Assembly: GCF_008801925.2 (NCBI RefSeq)
Contig: NZ_CP062803.1
Span: 2,666,001 to 2,730,000, forward strand
Source of the DNA: Cupriavidus basilensis
GTDB taxonomy: Bacteria; Pseudomonadota; Gammaproteobacteria; Burkholderiales; Burkholderiaceae
Direction: 5' to 3'
Length of the DNA: 64,000 bases
Shown here: positions 9,278-18,353 of the stretch, in pieces
Layout of the letters: each line of letters opens with the position of its first letter
How positions within the stretch are numbered: the first letter of the stretch is position 1
Notes under the pieces: generated by a model
Database searches by the model: none
What the model saw: the letters and a program-made list of their open reading frames with translations, nothing else
Told to the model about the DNA's origin: nothing
Program-made: the position numbers and the translations under genes

Positions 9278-12195
9278 GCGCGGCCTCCGATCCCCGGCGG
9301 CAACGCCGTGCTTTCCCAGAAGCCCTTGCGGCACAGGCCGCGGGCGGTGCAGTAGGTGCATGCGCTGGCGTCCCCGAAGGCCGGCAGCGGCGCATCCTGG
9401 CGCAGGCGCATCACGTCGCTGCGCAGTTGTTGTTCGAGCCACGCCACTGCGGCGTCAAAGTCCGGCAGGCTCACTTCGCGCTGGGGCGCCGGCGGCCCGT
9501 CCTTCGCGCCTTCGAGCGCCACCCAGCTGCCAGCGGCAACGTCGGCGCGCAGCAATCCATAAAACGGCAACTGGCAATCCTCTTCCACGTCCCCGACCTT
9601 GCGCTTCAAGCGCAGCACGGTCTGGGTCTTGTAATCAAGTACCGCGCGGCTGCCATCGCGCGCGCGATCGAGCCGGTCGATGCGTCCATTGACGCGCAGC
9701 GGCTGGCCGTCGGGCATGGGCAGGTCGACCGTGGCATCAAGCTCACCATCGTCCCAGAACCAGCCTTGCGCCTCGCGTTCCGCCTGCCATGCCACGTAGG
9801 ACGGCAGCACTTCGCACCAGCGGCGGTAGTAGCCGATGGCGTTGCCGTCTTCCTTCATCAGCGCGCCGAACTCGTGATCGGAAATCTCGCGCAGGCGCGC
9901 CAGGCGAGCATCTTCACGGCGCAAGCCGTCCTGCGAGGCTTCGCGGTGGTAACGCAGCAGCACGCGGTGCAACAGCTCGCCGATGTCGCGTTTTTCCAGG
10001 TCGTCGCTGACGACTTCCAGCCCCGCCAGCCCGAGCATGCGGCTGGCAAAAAACTGGTAGGGACAGCGGCGCAGCATGTTGTACGCCTGCGCGCTCCAGC
10101 GCGCAGGCACCAGCTCCGATGCCGCCGGCGCGGGCATGCCGCCCACCTCGGCGAAGGTCTCGTGCAGCACCGCCTGCGCGCTCGCCTCGATCGGCGCGCC
10201 CGCGCGCGCGCACAGCGCGCTGAGCCGCTCGATCCAGCCTGACACATGCTTGGGCTCGCCACGCGCGCCAAGGCGCTGCCAGGTGAGCACCACGTCGTCG
10301 TTGTTCAGCAGGACCTCGGCCAGGTCGCGCGCCTGCTGGGCGAAGCGCACCTCGCGGTCTTCCAGTGCCAGCTCGCGCCGCATCTGGTTGGAGAAGAACA
10401 TCAGCTCGGCCGCGCTGGAGGGAAGCTGCGTGTCGTCACACCCCACCACCACGACCCCATCGAAGCGGCGCATGCGCGCGCCGTTAAGCGGCAGGATGGT
10501 GATGCGCGCGGCGCCGCTGGCCGAGGGCTCCTTGTAGGCAACCGACTCAAGCAAGGCTGACAGCATGGAGCGGAATTCGCCGAGATCGAGCGTGGCGCCC
10601 GCCCCCGTCTCGTCCTGCGGCAGGTCGGCAAGACGCGCCAGCGCATCGAGCATTTGTGTGCCCGCATCGTCGGCAGACAATGCCTCGCGCATGCCGAGCA
10701 CATCCAGCGTGGCATCGAGGCGCTCCAGCCAGGTCGAGACCGGATGCTGCGCGTTGCCGCGCGGCCAGGCGCCCGCTTCGGCCGCAAGGTGCTGCACCAA
10801 CTCGCAAGCGGCCTGCCGGGCGGCGCGGCGCGCGGCGTCTTGCGCGGCCTCGTCTTGCGCGGCGTCGCCGGCATTGCTATCGCCGCTGGCCTGGTCGGCC
10901 GTATCAGGACGAAAGCGCTGCTGCAAGCGGCGCCAGCCGCCCGTGATGCCGTCGCGCCGGATCTGCCGCTCCAGCGCGGCAATGGCCTCGCCGCGCAACG
11001 CAAAGCCTGGCAGGCAAAACGGGCTCTTCAGCAGGTCGAGCAGGGCCGAGGTATCGCCGTCCTGGTTGAGCAGGTCGAACCACCGCATCAGCGCAGCCGC
11101 GGCTCGCGTGGTCGAGAGCTTCCAGCCGGTTTCGTCGCGCACCGGCGCGCCGGCCCGCGCCAGCAACGCGCGCGCGCGCCGCGCTACCACGCGATCGTGC
11201 GCCACCAGCGCCACGTGGCGGCGGCCTTCGTTGAGCCACTGCACCAGCTGCTCGGCGGCAGCGCTGGCCTCGTCCTCGAAGCGCGCGCTGCCGATCACGC
11301 GCACGCGCGGGCGCTCGGCCAGCAGGCTACGTGGCGCGCGGCGCGCGGCGGCTTCGTTCGCGCCAGGCAGCCGCGCTTCGGGCCACAGTGCCAGCAAGGT
11401 GTCGTACCAGTCGAGCCCCCCGTCCTCATCACCCGAATCGGCATCGAGCGCACTGCTCGGCGCCTGCGCGGTCCAGTCGTAGCCGATGCGGATCACCGGC
11501 ACGAGCTCGGCGGCCTGCCGCAGGAACGCTTCCTCGATCGGCTGGGGCGGCGTTGGCCCGAGCCAGATGACCGGGCCGTCCAGATGCTGGGCCAGCCGGT
11601 GCAGCGCGCGCCGGCGCGCGGGCAGCGGATCGTCCGGGCCGGACAAGGCTTGCCAGAAGGCCATCACGATGCGGGCTTCCTCACCGAGGAAGCGGGAGGA
11701 CAGATGCGCGTAGGTCCGCTCCAGCGCGCCTTGCAGCAGGGCCGCGCGATCGTCCCCGTCGACGTCTTCATCGCGGATGGCGTCATCGTCGAGCCAGCGT
11801 GCGCTCAGTTCGTCGCTGATGGCGAGCAGCGTCTGCGCCAGCCCCCACGCCGCGGCCTCGGTCTGCGCGCCAAATGCCCGCCGCAGCCAGTCCTGCGCGC
11901 GGATGGCCTGCTGCACGGCCAGCAGCCGCGCCGCATGGCTGCGCACCGGGATCGGGTCGGGCGGCAGGTCGAGCAGCCAGTGGCCAATGGTGACGACCCG
12001 CGGCAGCAGCCGCGGCTTGCCTGCCGCGCGCGCGGCGGCATCCAGCGCCTGGCGCACGCCGGGGATCTGCGCAGCGGTGGGCACCACCACATGCGCGGCG
12101 GCTTGCTGCTCCCCGCAATGGTCGAGGAAATACCAGGCCGCGGCGGCGGCCTGCGGCAGGAAGTCGGGGCCGGGACGAAATTGCAGCGAGGTCAT
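9274..12195 (-). CDS. addB: AddB-like PD-(D/E)XK nuclease, helicase-inactive subunit
   Basis: This 973-aa protein has a C-terminal nuclease core (NGRIDRLDR ... AVLDYKTQ) and cysteines fitting the AddB iron-sulfur cluster: one in the RRCPYQFFASRML segment and a late CxxCx5C group (CTYCTARGLC). No intact Walker A is visible at the N-terminus, so the helicase fold is probably inactive and serves in DNA scanning, as known for AddB/RecC-type subunits. Its stop overlaps the addA start by 4 nt. The pairing of the two dual nucleases argues for AddAB rather than RecBCD. Confidence 0.85.
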   Translation of the reverse strand: MTSLQFRPGPDFLPQAAAAAWYFLDHCGEQQAAAHVVVPTAAQIPGVRQALDAAARAAGKPRLLPRVVTIGHWLLDLPPDPIPVRSHAARLLAVQQAIRAQDWLRRAFGAQTEAAAWGLAQTLLAISDELSARWLDDDAIRDEDVDGDDRAALLQGALERTYAHLSSRFLGEEARIVMAFWQALSGPDDPLPARRRALHRLAQHLDGPVIWLGPTPPQPIEEAFLRQAAELVPVIRIGYDWTAQAPSSALDADSGDEDGGLDWYDTLLALWPEARLPGANEAAARRAPRSLLAERPRVRVIGSARFEDEASAAAEQLVQWLNEGRRHVALVAHDRVVARRARALLARAGAPVRDETGWKLSTTRAAAALMRWFDLLNQDGDTSALLDLLKSPFCLPGFALRGEAIAALERQIRRDGITGGWRRLQQRFRPDTADQASGDSNAGDAAQDEAAQDAARRAARQAACELVQHLAAEAGAWPRGNAQHPVSTWLERLDATLDVLGMREALSADDAGTQMLDALARLADLPQDETGAGATLDLGEFRSMLSALLESVAYKEPSASGAARITILPLNGARMRRFDGVVVVGCDDTQLPSSAAELMFFSNQMRRELALEDREVRFAQQARDLAEVLLNNDDVVLTWQRLGARGEPKHVSGWIERLSALCARAGAPIEASAQAVLHETFAEVGGMPAPAASELVPARWSAQAYNMLRRCPYQFFASRMLGLAGLEVVSDDLEKRDIGELLHRVLLRYHREASQDGLRREDARLARLREISDHEFGALMKEDGNAIGYYRRWCEVLPSYVAWQAEREAQGWFWDDGELDATVDLPMPDGQPLRVNGRIDRLDRARDGSRAVLDYKTQTVLRLKRKVGDVEEDCQLPFYGLLRADVAAGSWVALEGAKDGPPAPQREVSLPDFDAAVAWLEQQLRSDVMRLRQDAPLPAFGDASACTYCTARGLCRKGFWESTALPPGIGGRA

Positions 12196-12312
12196 GAAGC
12201 GAGAGTAACGGCCGGATCGGATGCCATGGCGACCAGGCTCGCGGTGGTCACCGCGCGCAGCCAGTCATCGCGCACGGGATGCGCGAAAAACGCGGGAATA
12301 ACCGGTGAGCCC

Positions 12313-12579
12313 TCAGTGGCTGCCGGCCTCCAGGCGCGAGCGGATTTCGCGCGCGGTCTCCAGCAGGCCCTGATAGCCGGAGCGTGCGTGCTCTGGCAGG
12401 TCGGGATCGCCCACCAGCGTGCCCAGGGTCTCGATGACGCTGTAAAGGAGGCCCTTGGCCGCGCCACCGGCAATGCTCTCCTGCTCGACCGCGGCATTGA
12501 TGTGATCCAGCGCGTCGCTCAAGTGTTCCACTTCGGGGGGTTGCTGCGGATCCGGCTTGGAAGGGGTGTCTGGCGTCAT
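12313..12579 (-). CDS. Small hypothetical protein (88 aa)
   Basis: The product begins MTPDTPSKPDPQQPPEVEHL and is then an acidic, mostly helical protein (SDALDHINAAVEQES, YSVIETLGTLVGDPDLPEH). It has no signal peptide, membrane segment or recognisable catalytic motif. An AAGG lies upstream of the ATG at a rather long spacing. It precedes addB on the same strand with a 117-bp gap, so it may be the first gene of that unit. Codon use and GC match the neighbours. I do not recognise the family and propose no function. Confidence 0.6.
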   Translation of the reverse strand: MTPDTPSKPDPQQPPEVEHLSDALDHINAAVEQESIAGGAAKGLLYSVIETLGTLVGDPDLPEHARSGYQGLLETAREIRSRLEAGSH

Positions 12580-13110
12580 GGTCTGTAGCCTTGTCTGTTG
12601 CGCGGGAAGGCGCCGGGCCGAGGCCGGGCGCGTGATTCTATTCTACGCGCCCGGGGGCGCCGCGCGACCTTTGCATCGCATTGGATTGCGTTTGCGCAAA
12701 GCCCTCGCGCCGCGTGCCGCAGCAGAAGTGGCGTTACCCATAAGTCACACGTCGGGCGCCTCCCGGCGAATTCCGGCGCGGCTCCCGATTGATAAAAGCT
12801 CTTGCGCCGATTAATACAATGATCCCACCAGGCTTGGCTTCGCGGGCAGAATGGCGTTACACGCAGCCGCATCGGCCGGGTTTCATCGCCGCGTACGGCA
12901 GCGCACCGTGAGGTTGATGAGCAGGGTATTGAATTCCCATCAACTGGTAATATATGAGCAACATCCCGCCAATCGTGGCTGTCCCGTCGCTCGGGACAAG
13001 TCCGCACCGGGTAAGGCGCGTGCCTACAGGTATGCGCAAACTCGTGTAAGGTAGCGGTTCGGCAAATCCCGCCTTCAAATTAATCAGAGCGAAACCAGAG
13101 GTTTTCCGCC
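12580..13110. other. Intergenic region between the 88-aa gene and trxA
   Basis: No convincing gene was found in these 531 bp; the longest frame (minus, 12576-13007) has no family resemblance. The region holds an inverted repeat GGGCGCGT/ACGCGCCC at 12626-12652, spanning two overlapping TAGAAT -10-like hexamers on the minus strand (12635-12645) that could serve the 88-aa gene. It also holds an extended -10 TGGTAATAT for trxA. Confidence 0.5.
12945..12953 (+). promoter_or_regulatory. Candidate trxA promoter (extended -10)
   Basis: TGGTAATAT gives a TG-n-TAATAT extended -10 element. A TTGAAT lies too close upstream (13 bp) to act as a normal -35. The implied leader to trxA is about 150 nt. Confidence 0.4.
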
Positions 13111-13437
13111 ATGAGTGAACAAATCAAGTATGTGAGCGACGCCTCCTTCGACGCAGACGTGCTCCAGTCCGACAAGCCTGTCCTGCTCGACTTCTGGGCA
13201 GAATGGTGCGGTCCTTGCAAGATGATCGCCCCGATCCTGGACGAAGTGGCCAAGGACTACGGCGACAAGCTGCAGATCGCAAAGATCAACGTCGATGAGA
13301 ACCAGCAAGTGCCGGCCAAGTTCGGCATTCGCGGCATCCCCACGCTGATCCTGTTCAAGAATGGCGCGGTTGCCGCGCAAAAGGTCGGCGCGCTGTCCAA
13401 GTCGCAACTGACCGCATTCCTCGACGGCAATCTGTAA
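13111..13437 (+). CDS. trxA: Thioredoxin 1
   Basis: This 108-aa protein carries the redox-active WCGPCK motif with Cys33 and Cys36, and the cis-proline segment [11 protein letters not shown]. It is the general cytoplasmic dithiol reductant, regenerated by thioredoxin reductase; class II ribonucleotide reductases such as the nearby NrdJ are typical thioredoxin clients. The start is preceded by an AGAGG-like ribosome site. It sits directly upstream of rho, a common arrangement in proteobacteria, but rho has its own promoter-like sequence. Confidence 0.98.
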   Translation: MSEQIKYVSDASFDADVLQSDKPVLLDFWAEWCGPCKMIAPILDEVAKDYGDKLQIAKINVDENQQVPAKFGIRGIPTLILFKNGAVAAQKVGALSKSQLTAFLDGNL

Positions 13438-13530
13438 TACGCCGACCCGGGGCGCGGCGCCATCAGGCGCCCCCCCGGTGTAGCCACAATCCGACGTGCG
13501 TGCGCCTTCCCTGGCGCACCGTCCGGATTG

Positions 13531-13539
13531 TGCTAAGAT
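13531..13539 (+). promoter_or_regulatory. Candidate rho promoter (extended -10)
   Basis: TGCTAAGAT lies 87 bp before the rho ATG and matches an extended -10. The -35 is poor. The implied rho leader is about 80 nt. Confidence 0.4.
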
Positions 13540-13625
13540 GGCATCAACAACTTCCCCGAGCGTTCGCTCATTTCCTCCCCCTCCTTTAGGTCCAGCCCGT
13601 CCGGGCGCCTCTGTACCCCTCGTCT

Positions 13626-14888
13626 ATGCACCTGACAGAACTCAAATCGCTTCACGTGTCTGCGCTTCTCGAAATGGCCGCGACCCTCGAGATCGACAAC
13701 GCACAACGGATGCGCAAACAGGAGTTGATGTTTGCGATCCTGAAGAAGCGCGCCAAGCTGGGCGAAATCATCTTTGGTGACGGCACCCTGGAAGTCCTGC
13801 CTGACGGCTTCGGCTTCCTGCGCTCGCCCGAGACCTCCTACCTGGCAAGCACGGACGACATCTACATCAGCCCTTCGCAGATCCGCCGCTTCAACCTGCA
13901 TACCGGCGACACGATCGAGGGCGAAGTACGGACCCCCAAGGACGGCGAGCGCTATTTCGCGCTGGTGAAGGTGGACAAGGTCAATGGTCAAGCGCCTGAA
14001 GCGGTCAAGAACCGCATCATGTTCGAGAACCTGACGCCGCTGCACCCGAACCGGCCGCTGACGCTGGAGCGCGAAATCCGCGCCGAGGAAAACATCACCG
14101 GCCGAATCATCGACATGATCGCGCCGATCGGCCGTGGCCAGCGCGCCCTGCTGGTGTCCTCGCCCAAGTCCGGCAAGACCGTGATGCTGCAGCACATCGC
14201 CCACGCGATTGCGAACAACCATCCGGAAGCGGACCTGTTCGTGCTGCTGATCGACGAACGCCCGGAAGAAGTGACCGAAATGATGCGCTCGGTGCGCGGT
14301 GAAGTGGTGGCGTCGACCTTCGACGAACCCGCCATCCGCCACGTGCAGGTCGCTGAAATGGTGATCGAAAAGGCCAAGCGCCTGGTCGAACTCAAGCGCG
14401 ACGTGGTGATCCTGCTGGACTCGATCACCCGCCTGGCACGTGCCTATAACACGGTAGTGCCGGCCTCGGGCAAGGTACTGACCGGTGGTGTGGACGCCAA
14501 CGCGCTGCAACGCCCCAAGCGCTTCTTCGGCGCTGCGCGCAACCTGGAAGAAGGCGGCTCGCTGACCATCATCGCCACTGCGCTGATCGAAACCGGCAGC
14601 CGCATGGACGACGTGATCTACGAAGAGTTCAAGGGCACCGGCAACATGGAAGTGCACCTGGAACGCCGCCTGGCGGAAAAGCGCGTCTATCCGTCGATCA
14701 ACCTGAACAAGTCCGGCACGCGCCGCGAAGAACTGCTGATCAAGCCCGAGATCCTGCAAAAGGTCTGGGTGCTGCGCAAGTTCATCTCGGACATGGACGA
14801 AGTGCAGGCCATGGAGTTCATTCTCGACAAGATGAAGGCGACCAAGAACAACGCCGAGTTTTTCGATATGATGCGCAGAGGCGGCTGA
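13626..14888 (+). CDS. rho: Transcription termination factor Rho
   Basis: This hexameric RNA-dependent ATPase (420 aa) terminates untranslated transcripts. It begins [18 protein letters not shown], the Rho N-terminal helical domain, followed by the cold-shock-like RNA-binding fold with GFGFLRS near residue 62. The P-loop SSPKSGKT is at about 178-185, and the Q/R-loop and arginine-finger regions follow ([37 protein letters not shown]). Length and motifs are complete. It is followed by an intrinsic terminator. Confidence 0.98.
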   Translation: MHLTELKSLHVSALLEMAATLEIDNAQRMRKQELMFAILKKRAKLGEIIFGDGTLEVLPDGFGFLRSPETSYLASTDDIYISPSQIRRFNLHTGDTIEGEVRTPKDGERYFALVKVDKVNGQAPEAVKNRIMFENLTPLHPNRPLTLEREIRAEENITGRIIDMIAPIGRGQRALLVSSPKSGKTVMLQHIAHAIANNHPEADLFVLLIDERPEEVTEMMRSVRGEVVASTFDEPAIRHVQVAEMVIEKAKRLVELKRDVVILLDSITRLARAYNTVVPASGKVLTGGVDANALQRPKRFFGAARNLEEGGSLTIIATALIETGSRMDDVIYEEFKGTGNMEVHLERRLAEKRVYPSINLNKSGTRREELLIKPEILQKVWVLRKFISDMDEVQAMEFILDKMKATKNNAEFFDMMRRGG

Positions 14889-14938
14889 TCGTTCGCTATG
14901 CCGCGCGCTGCGGTTCGCGCGCTGGCAATGCACTGGAA

Positions 14939-14962
14939 GGGCGTGCCTCGGCGCGCCCTTTT
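14939..14962 (+). terminator. Intrinsic terminator after rho
   Basis: An 8-bp stem GGGCGTGC/GCGCGCCC (one G-U pair) with loop CTCG is followed by TTTT. Confidence 0.75.
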
Positions 14963-14992
14963 GCATTTCCGCCCTGTGCCTGCAGGAGTCCC

Positions 14993-15847
14993 ATGTTCGG
15001 CCGACTGAGCCACTTCCTGCGTGCGCGCTCGCGCGTGCGCAAACTCGAACACTACGCCATTCCCGACGCGCTGTGGGCGCACACGGTGGCCACACTGCCG
15101 TTCGTGCAGCGTTATGGCGCCGCCGACCTCGCCGCCTTGCGCGAACTCGCCACGCTGTTCATCGCCGACAAGGAATACTCAACCGCGCACGACCTGCCGC
15201 TCACCGACGAGATGGTGACGAGCGTCGCGCTGCAAGCCTGCGTGCCCATTCTCAAGCTGGGCATCGAGTGGTATCGCGGGTGGCGCGGCATCGTGCTCTA
15301 CCCCGGCGAATTCGTCATCCGCCGTACCGTCGAGGATGAAATCGGGCTGGTGCATGGCGTGGTAGAGGAAGCCAGTGGTGAAGCCTGGGAACACGGGCCG
15401 GTCATCCTCTCCTGGCCTGACGTGCAGACGCCCGGCGCCGGACTGAATGCACGGCATGCCCACCACCCCGATGACACCTACAACGTAGTCATCCACGAGT
15501 TCGCCCACAAGCTCGACATGCTCGACGGCGAGCCGGACGGCGTGCCGCCCTTCTCACGCGTGCTCCATCCGGGCATCGACCGCGAGCAATGGGCCGAGTC
15601 CTTCCTCACCGAGTACGACCGCTTCGCGGACGCCTGCGAGCAGCAGTCCGACCATGCCTGGGACCATCCGGAACGGCTGCCGCCGGCGCTGCGGGTGATC
15701 GACCCATATGGCTGCGAGGCGCCGAGCGAGTTCTTCGCGGTGGCCTCCGAGACCTTCTTTGTCGAGCCGGCCGGCCTGCGCAGGCACTGGCCGGTCCTCT
15801 ATGATTCGCTCGCGGCGTTCTATCGCCAGGATCCGGCCTCGATGTGA
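14993..15847 (+). CDS. mtfA: MtfA-like zinc metallopeptidase
   Basis: This 284-aa protein has the zinc-binding motif HEFAH at residues 168-172 inside NVVIHEFAHKLDMLDGEPDG, the signature of the MtfA (DgsA anti-repressor) family. The later segment PSEFFAVASETFF supplies the third acidic ligand. In enterobacteria MtfA binds the glucose repressor Mlc; whether an Mlc exists here is unknown, so the cellular substrate is not inferred. No signal peptide is visible, so it should be cytoplasmic. It is separated from rho by a terminator. Confidence 0.88.
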   Translation: MFGRLSHFLRARSRVRKLEHYAIPDALWAHTVATLPFVQRYGAADLAALRELATLFIADKEYSTAHDLPLTDEMVTSVALQACVPILKLGIEWYRGWRGIVLYPGEFVIRRTVEDEIGLVHGVVEEASGEAWEHGPVILSWPDVQTPGAGLNARHAHHPDDTYNVVIHEFAHKLDMLDGEPDGVPPFSRVLHPGIDREQWAESFLTEYDRFADACEQQSDHAWDHPERLPPALRVIDPYGCEAPSEFFAVASETFFVEPAGLRRHWPVLYDSLAAFYRQDPASM

Positions 15848-15902
15848 TCGAAAATCAACCTTTCGGCACCCTCGGCCGCCTTGCGCATCGCGCACTCAAA
15901 AC

Positions 15903-15932
15903 TTGCCCAGCTTTTTGTTTTTCTGCGATAAT
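15903..15932 (+). promoter_or_regulatory. Promoter of rpmE2
   Basis: TTGCCC (15903-15908), an 18-bp spacer and GATAAT (15927-15932) with an upstream TG form a plausible sigma-70 promoter. The -10 overlaps the left arm of an inverted repeat CGATAA/TTATCG (15926-15951). Confidence 0.5.
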
Positions 15933-16090
15933 CCCGGATTGTCCGTTATCGGCAAGTGGTTCGTTCGCCGCAACGCTGCCAGTGCAATCAGCGCATCCAG
16001 CTTCTGGTGCTTTTCTTAGCGCTTTTGGCAATGGCAGCAGCAGCAGCACGGCAAACAACGGACTGGCTACCCAACCTGAAAGGAAACACC

Positions 16091-16354
16091 ATGAAAGAAG
16101 GCATTCACCCGAATTATCGCGAAGTCGTATTCCTCGACGTGTCGAACGACTTCAGCTTTGTGACCCGCTCGACCATCCAGACGCGCGACACGATCACCCG
16201 CGACGGCAAGGAATACCCCCTGGCCAAGATCGAAGTGTCGTCGGAATCGCACCCGTTCTACACCGGCACCCAGAAGATCATGGACACGGCCGGCCGCGTC
16301 GAGAAGTTCCGCCAGAAGTTCGGCAGCAAGCTGAACAAGCTCACCGCGAAGTAA
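16091..16354 (+). CDS. rpmE2: 50S ribosomal protein L31, type B
   Basis: The 87-aa product [20 protein letters not shown]... with SHPFYTGTQ is the zinc-independent type B L31, which lacks the CxxC pairs of type A. The frame is open further upstream, but the ATG at 16091 follows AAAGGA and gives the family length. In bacteria with two L31 genes the type B copy is often repressed by Zur; no convincing Zur box was recognised here, and this may be the only L31 gene. A strong terminator follows. Confidence 0.97.
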   Translation: MKEGIHPNYREVVFLDVSNDFSFVTRSTIQTRDTITRDGKEYPLAKIEVSSESHPFYTGTQKIMDTAGRVEKFRQKFGSKLNKLTAK

Positions 16355-16413
16355 TTCGCCGCGAGCCCGCTCGCTGCATGGCCTCGGACAAGATGCTCCG
16401 GCGCCGCGCACCC

Positions 16414-16449
16414 AAGCAAAGAGGCAGCATCGGCTGCCTCTTTGCTTTT
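16414..16449 (+). terminator. Intrinsic terminator after rpmE2
   Basis: A perfect 15-bp stem (16414-16428 with 16433-16447) closes an ATCG loop and ends in a short T run. Confidence 0.85.
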
Positions 16450-16541
16450 GCAGCCTCCGCGCGATCGGCACCAGCCGGCGCCCTGTGGACGCAGCTAACC
16501 GGGAGCGCCCCGCCCCGGCGGCCCCCAAGACCCACCAATCA

Positions 16542-18329
16542 ATGAGCGCAGCCAAGACTTCCCGTGTCCACCTGACCGCAGCCGCCACCGGTACGCTCCC
16601 GCGCGCACTGTTGCTGGCCATCTGCATCATCTACGGCCTGGCTGGCCTGTTCGGCCGCGACCCGTGGAAAAACGAGGATGCGGCCGGCTTCGGCGTGATG
16701 TGGCAACTGGCCACCGGCGGCACCCAGGACTGGCTGATGCCCAATATCGTGGGCCGCCCTTACGGCGAAGACGGCCCGCTGGTGTTCTGGGTTGGCGCCC
16801 TGATGATCCGCCTGTTTGGCGGCTGGCTCGGCGCGCCGGACGCGTCGCGCATCGCCACGGCACTCTTTTACTTTGGCACCTGCTCACTGATCTGGTACGC
16901 GACCTACCTGCTCGGCCGACGCGCCGAGGTGCAGCCTTTCGCCTATGTCTTCGGCGGCCAGCCCAACGCGCGCGACTACGGCCGCACGCTGGCCGACGGC
17001 GCCCTGCTGATCTTCCTGGCCTGCGTAGGCCTGGCCATGCGCGGCCACGAAACCACGCCACAGGTTGGGCAGGTTTGCTTTGTCGCCATGAGCCTGTATG
17101 GCATGGTGCGCAGCCTGGACAAGCCAATCCAGGGCGGCATCTGGCTGGGCGTCGGGCTGGGTGCGCTGACCCTGTCCAGCGGGCCGGTCATCCCGCTGGT
17201 CTTGCTCGCGTCCGTCATCATCTGCGGCCTGGCCTGCAAGCCCCTGCCCCTGCCGCGCGTGCTGCTGGCCAGCGTGCCGCTGGCGCTGGCGCTGGTGGCC
17301 GCCTGGATGGCCGCCGCCTACTTCGGCGCGACCGACCACAACGACGCCGTGACCTTTATCCGCGAGTGGTCGCGCTACGATCGCCGCACCTACGGCGCGC
17401 CGAACGCCGCTGCGCTCAACTTCATCGCGCGCAACCTGCTGCTGTTTACCTGGCCGGTGTGGCCAATTGCCTGCTGGGCCTGGCTGAGCTGGTCGGGCAT
17501 GCGCCGTGCGCCGCATGTGGCGCTGCCACTGGCGATGCTGCTGCCGCCGCTGCTGCTGCTGTTTCTGCTGCGTGCGCCGGGCGACGTACAGTTCATCCTG
17601 CTGCTGCCGCCGATGGCCGTGCTTGCCGCGTTCGGGTTGCCGACGCTCACGCGCGCCGCCATCAACGCGATCGACTGGTTCGCCCTGCTGTTCTTCACCA
17701 TCTTCGGCGGCTTCGTCTGGTTCATGTGGATCGCCAGGACGACGGGCCAGCCGCCGCGCGTCGCCGCCAATATCTATCGACTGCTGCCGGGCTTCCAGCA
17801 AGACTTCACAGTCAGCGCGATCATCTATGCGCTGCTGGTGACGGCAGCCTGGATTCTGATCGTGCGCTGGCGCCTGTCGCGCGCGCCTAAGCAGATCTGG
17901 CGCCCGGTGGTGATCTCGGCCGCCGGCACCACGCTGATGTGGGTGCTGGCCATGACGCTGTGGATGCCATCGATCAACTACGGCAAGACCTATCGCGACG
18001 TGGCCCAGGCCGCCTCGATGGCGCTGCCCACGGCATATAACTGCGTGCAGCCGATTCGCATGGGCGACGCGCAGCTGGCTTCGTTTGCCTATTTCGGCCA
18101 TATCCGCTTTGGCGGCCCGGATGACGGCTGCGACGTCCTGCTGCGCCACGACCCCGTCGACTACGGCGAACCTACCAGCATCTCGCACTTTGAATGGCGC
18201 CTGATCTGGGAAGGCCGACGCCCCTCCGATCGCGACGAGCGCTTTCGCATGTATCGCCTGGTCGATATGTCCCGGGTCGCGCCACCCCGTCCCAGCCTGC
18301 CCGGACGCCGGCTGCCAAGCCACCCCTGA
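16542..18329 (+). CDS. Multi-pass membrane glycosyltransferase-like protein (GT39/ArnT-like)
   Basis: This integral membrane protein (595 aa from the ATG at 16542) has about ten hydrophobic segments, and an early periplasmic-loop motif GRDPWKNEDAAGFGVMWQL. That motif resembles the acidic first loop of ArnT/PMT-type transferases that use polyprenyl-phosphate sugars. The C-terminal 100 residues are soluble. Specific sugar and acceptor cannot be told. A GTG at 16485 would add 19 residues, but neither start has a good ribosome site. It is followed after 24 bp by a MATE exporter, probably co-transcribed. The family assignment is by resemblance only. Confidence 0.65.
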   Translation: MSAAKTSRVHLTAAATGTLPRALLLAICIIYGLAGLFGRDPWKNEDAAGFGVMWQLATGGTQDWLMPNIVGRPYGEDGPLVFWVGALMIRLFGGWLGAPDASRIATALFYFGTCSLIWYATYLLGRRAEVQPFAYVFGGQPNARDYGRTLADGALLIFLACVGLAMRGHETTPQVGQVCFVAMSLYGMVRSLDKPIQGGIWLGVGLGALTLSSGPVIPLVLLASVIICGLACKPLPLPRVLLASVPLALALVAAWMAAAYFGATDHNDAVTFIREWSRYDRRTYGAPNAAALNFIARNLLLFTWPVWPIACWAWLSWSGMRRAPHVALPLAMLLPPLLLLFLLRAPGDVQFILLLPPMAVLAAFGLPTLTRAAINAIDWFALLFFTIFGGFVWFMWIARTTGQPPRVAANIYRLLPGFQQDFTVSAIIYALLVTAAWILIVRWRLSRAPKQIWRPVVISAAGTTLMWVLAMTLWMPSINYGKTYRDVAQAASMALPTAYNCVQPIRMGDAQLASFAYFGHIRFGGPDDGCDVLLRHDPVDYGEPTSISHFEWRLIWEGRRPSDRDERFRMYRLVDMSRVAPPRPSLPGRRLPSHP

Positions 18330-18353
18330 CGTGGCGGCGCCACGCCTGCCCGC

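Noticed and set aside
12576..13007. 143-aa minus-strand frame upstream of trxA
   Set aside because: Overlaps the start region of the 88-aa gene and the trxA promoter, has no ribosome site, and an Arg/Pro/Cys composition typical of non-coding GC-rich DNA.
13447..13477. GC-rich hairpin after trxA as a terminator
   Set aside because: A GGGGCGC/GCGCCCC stem can form but no T run follows; not strong enough to list as a terminator.
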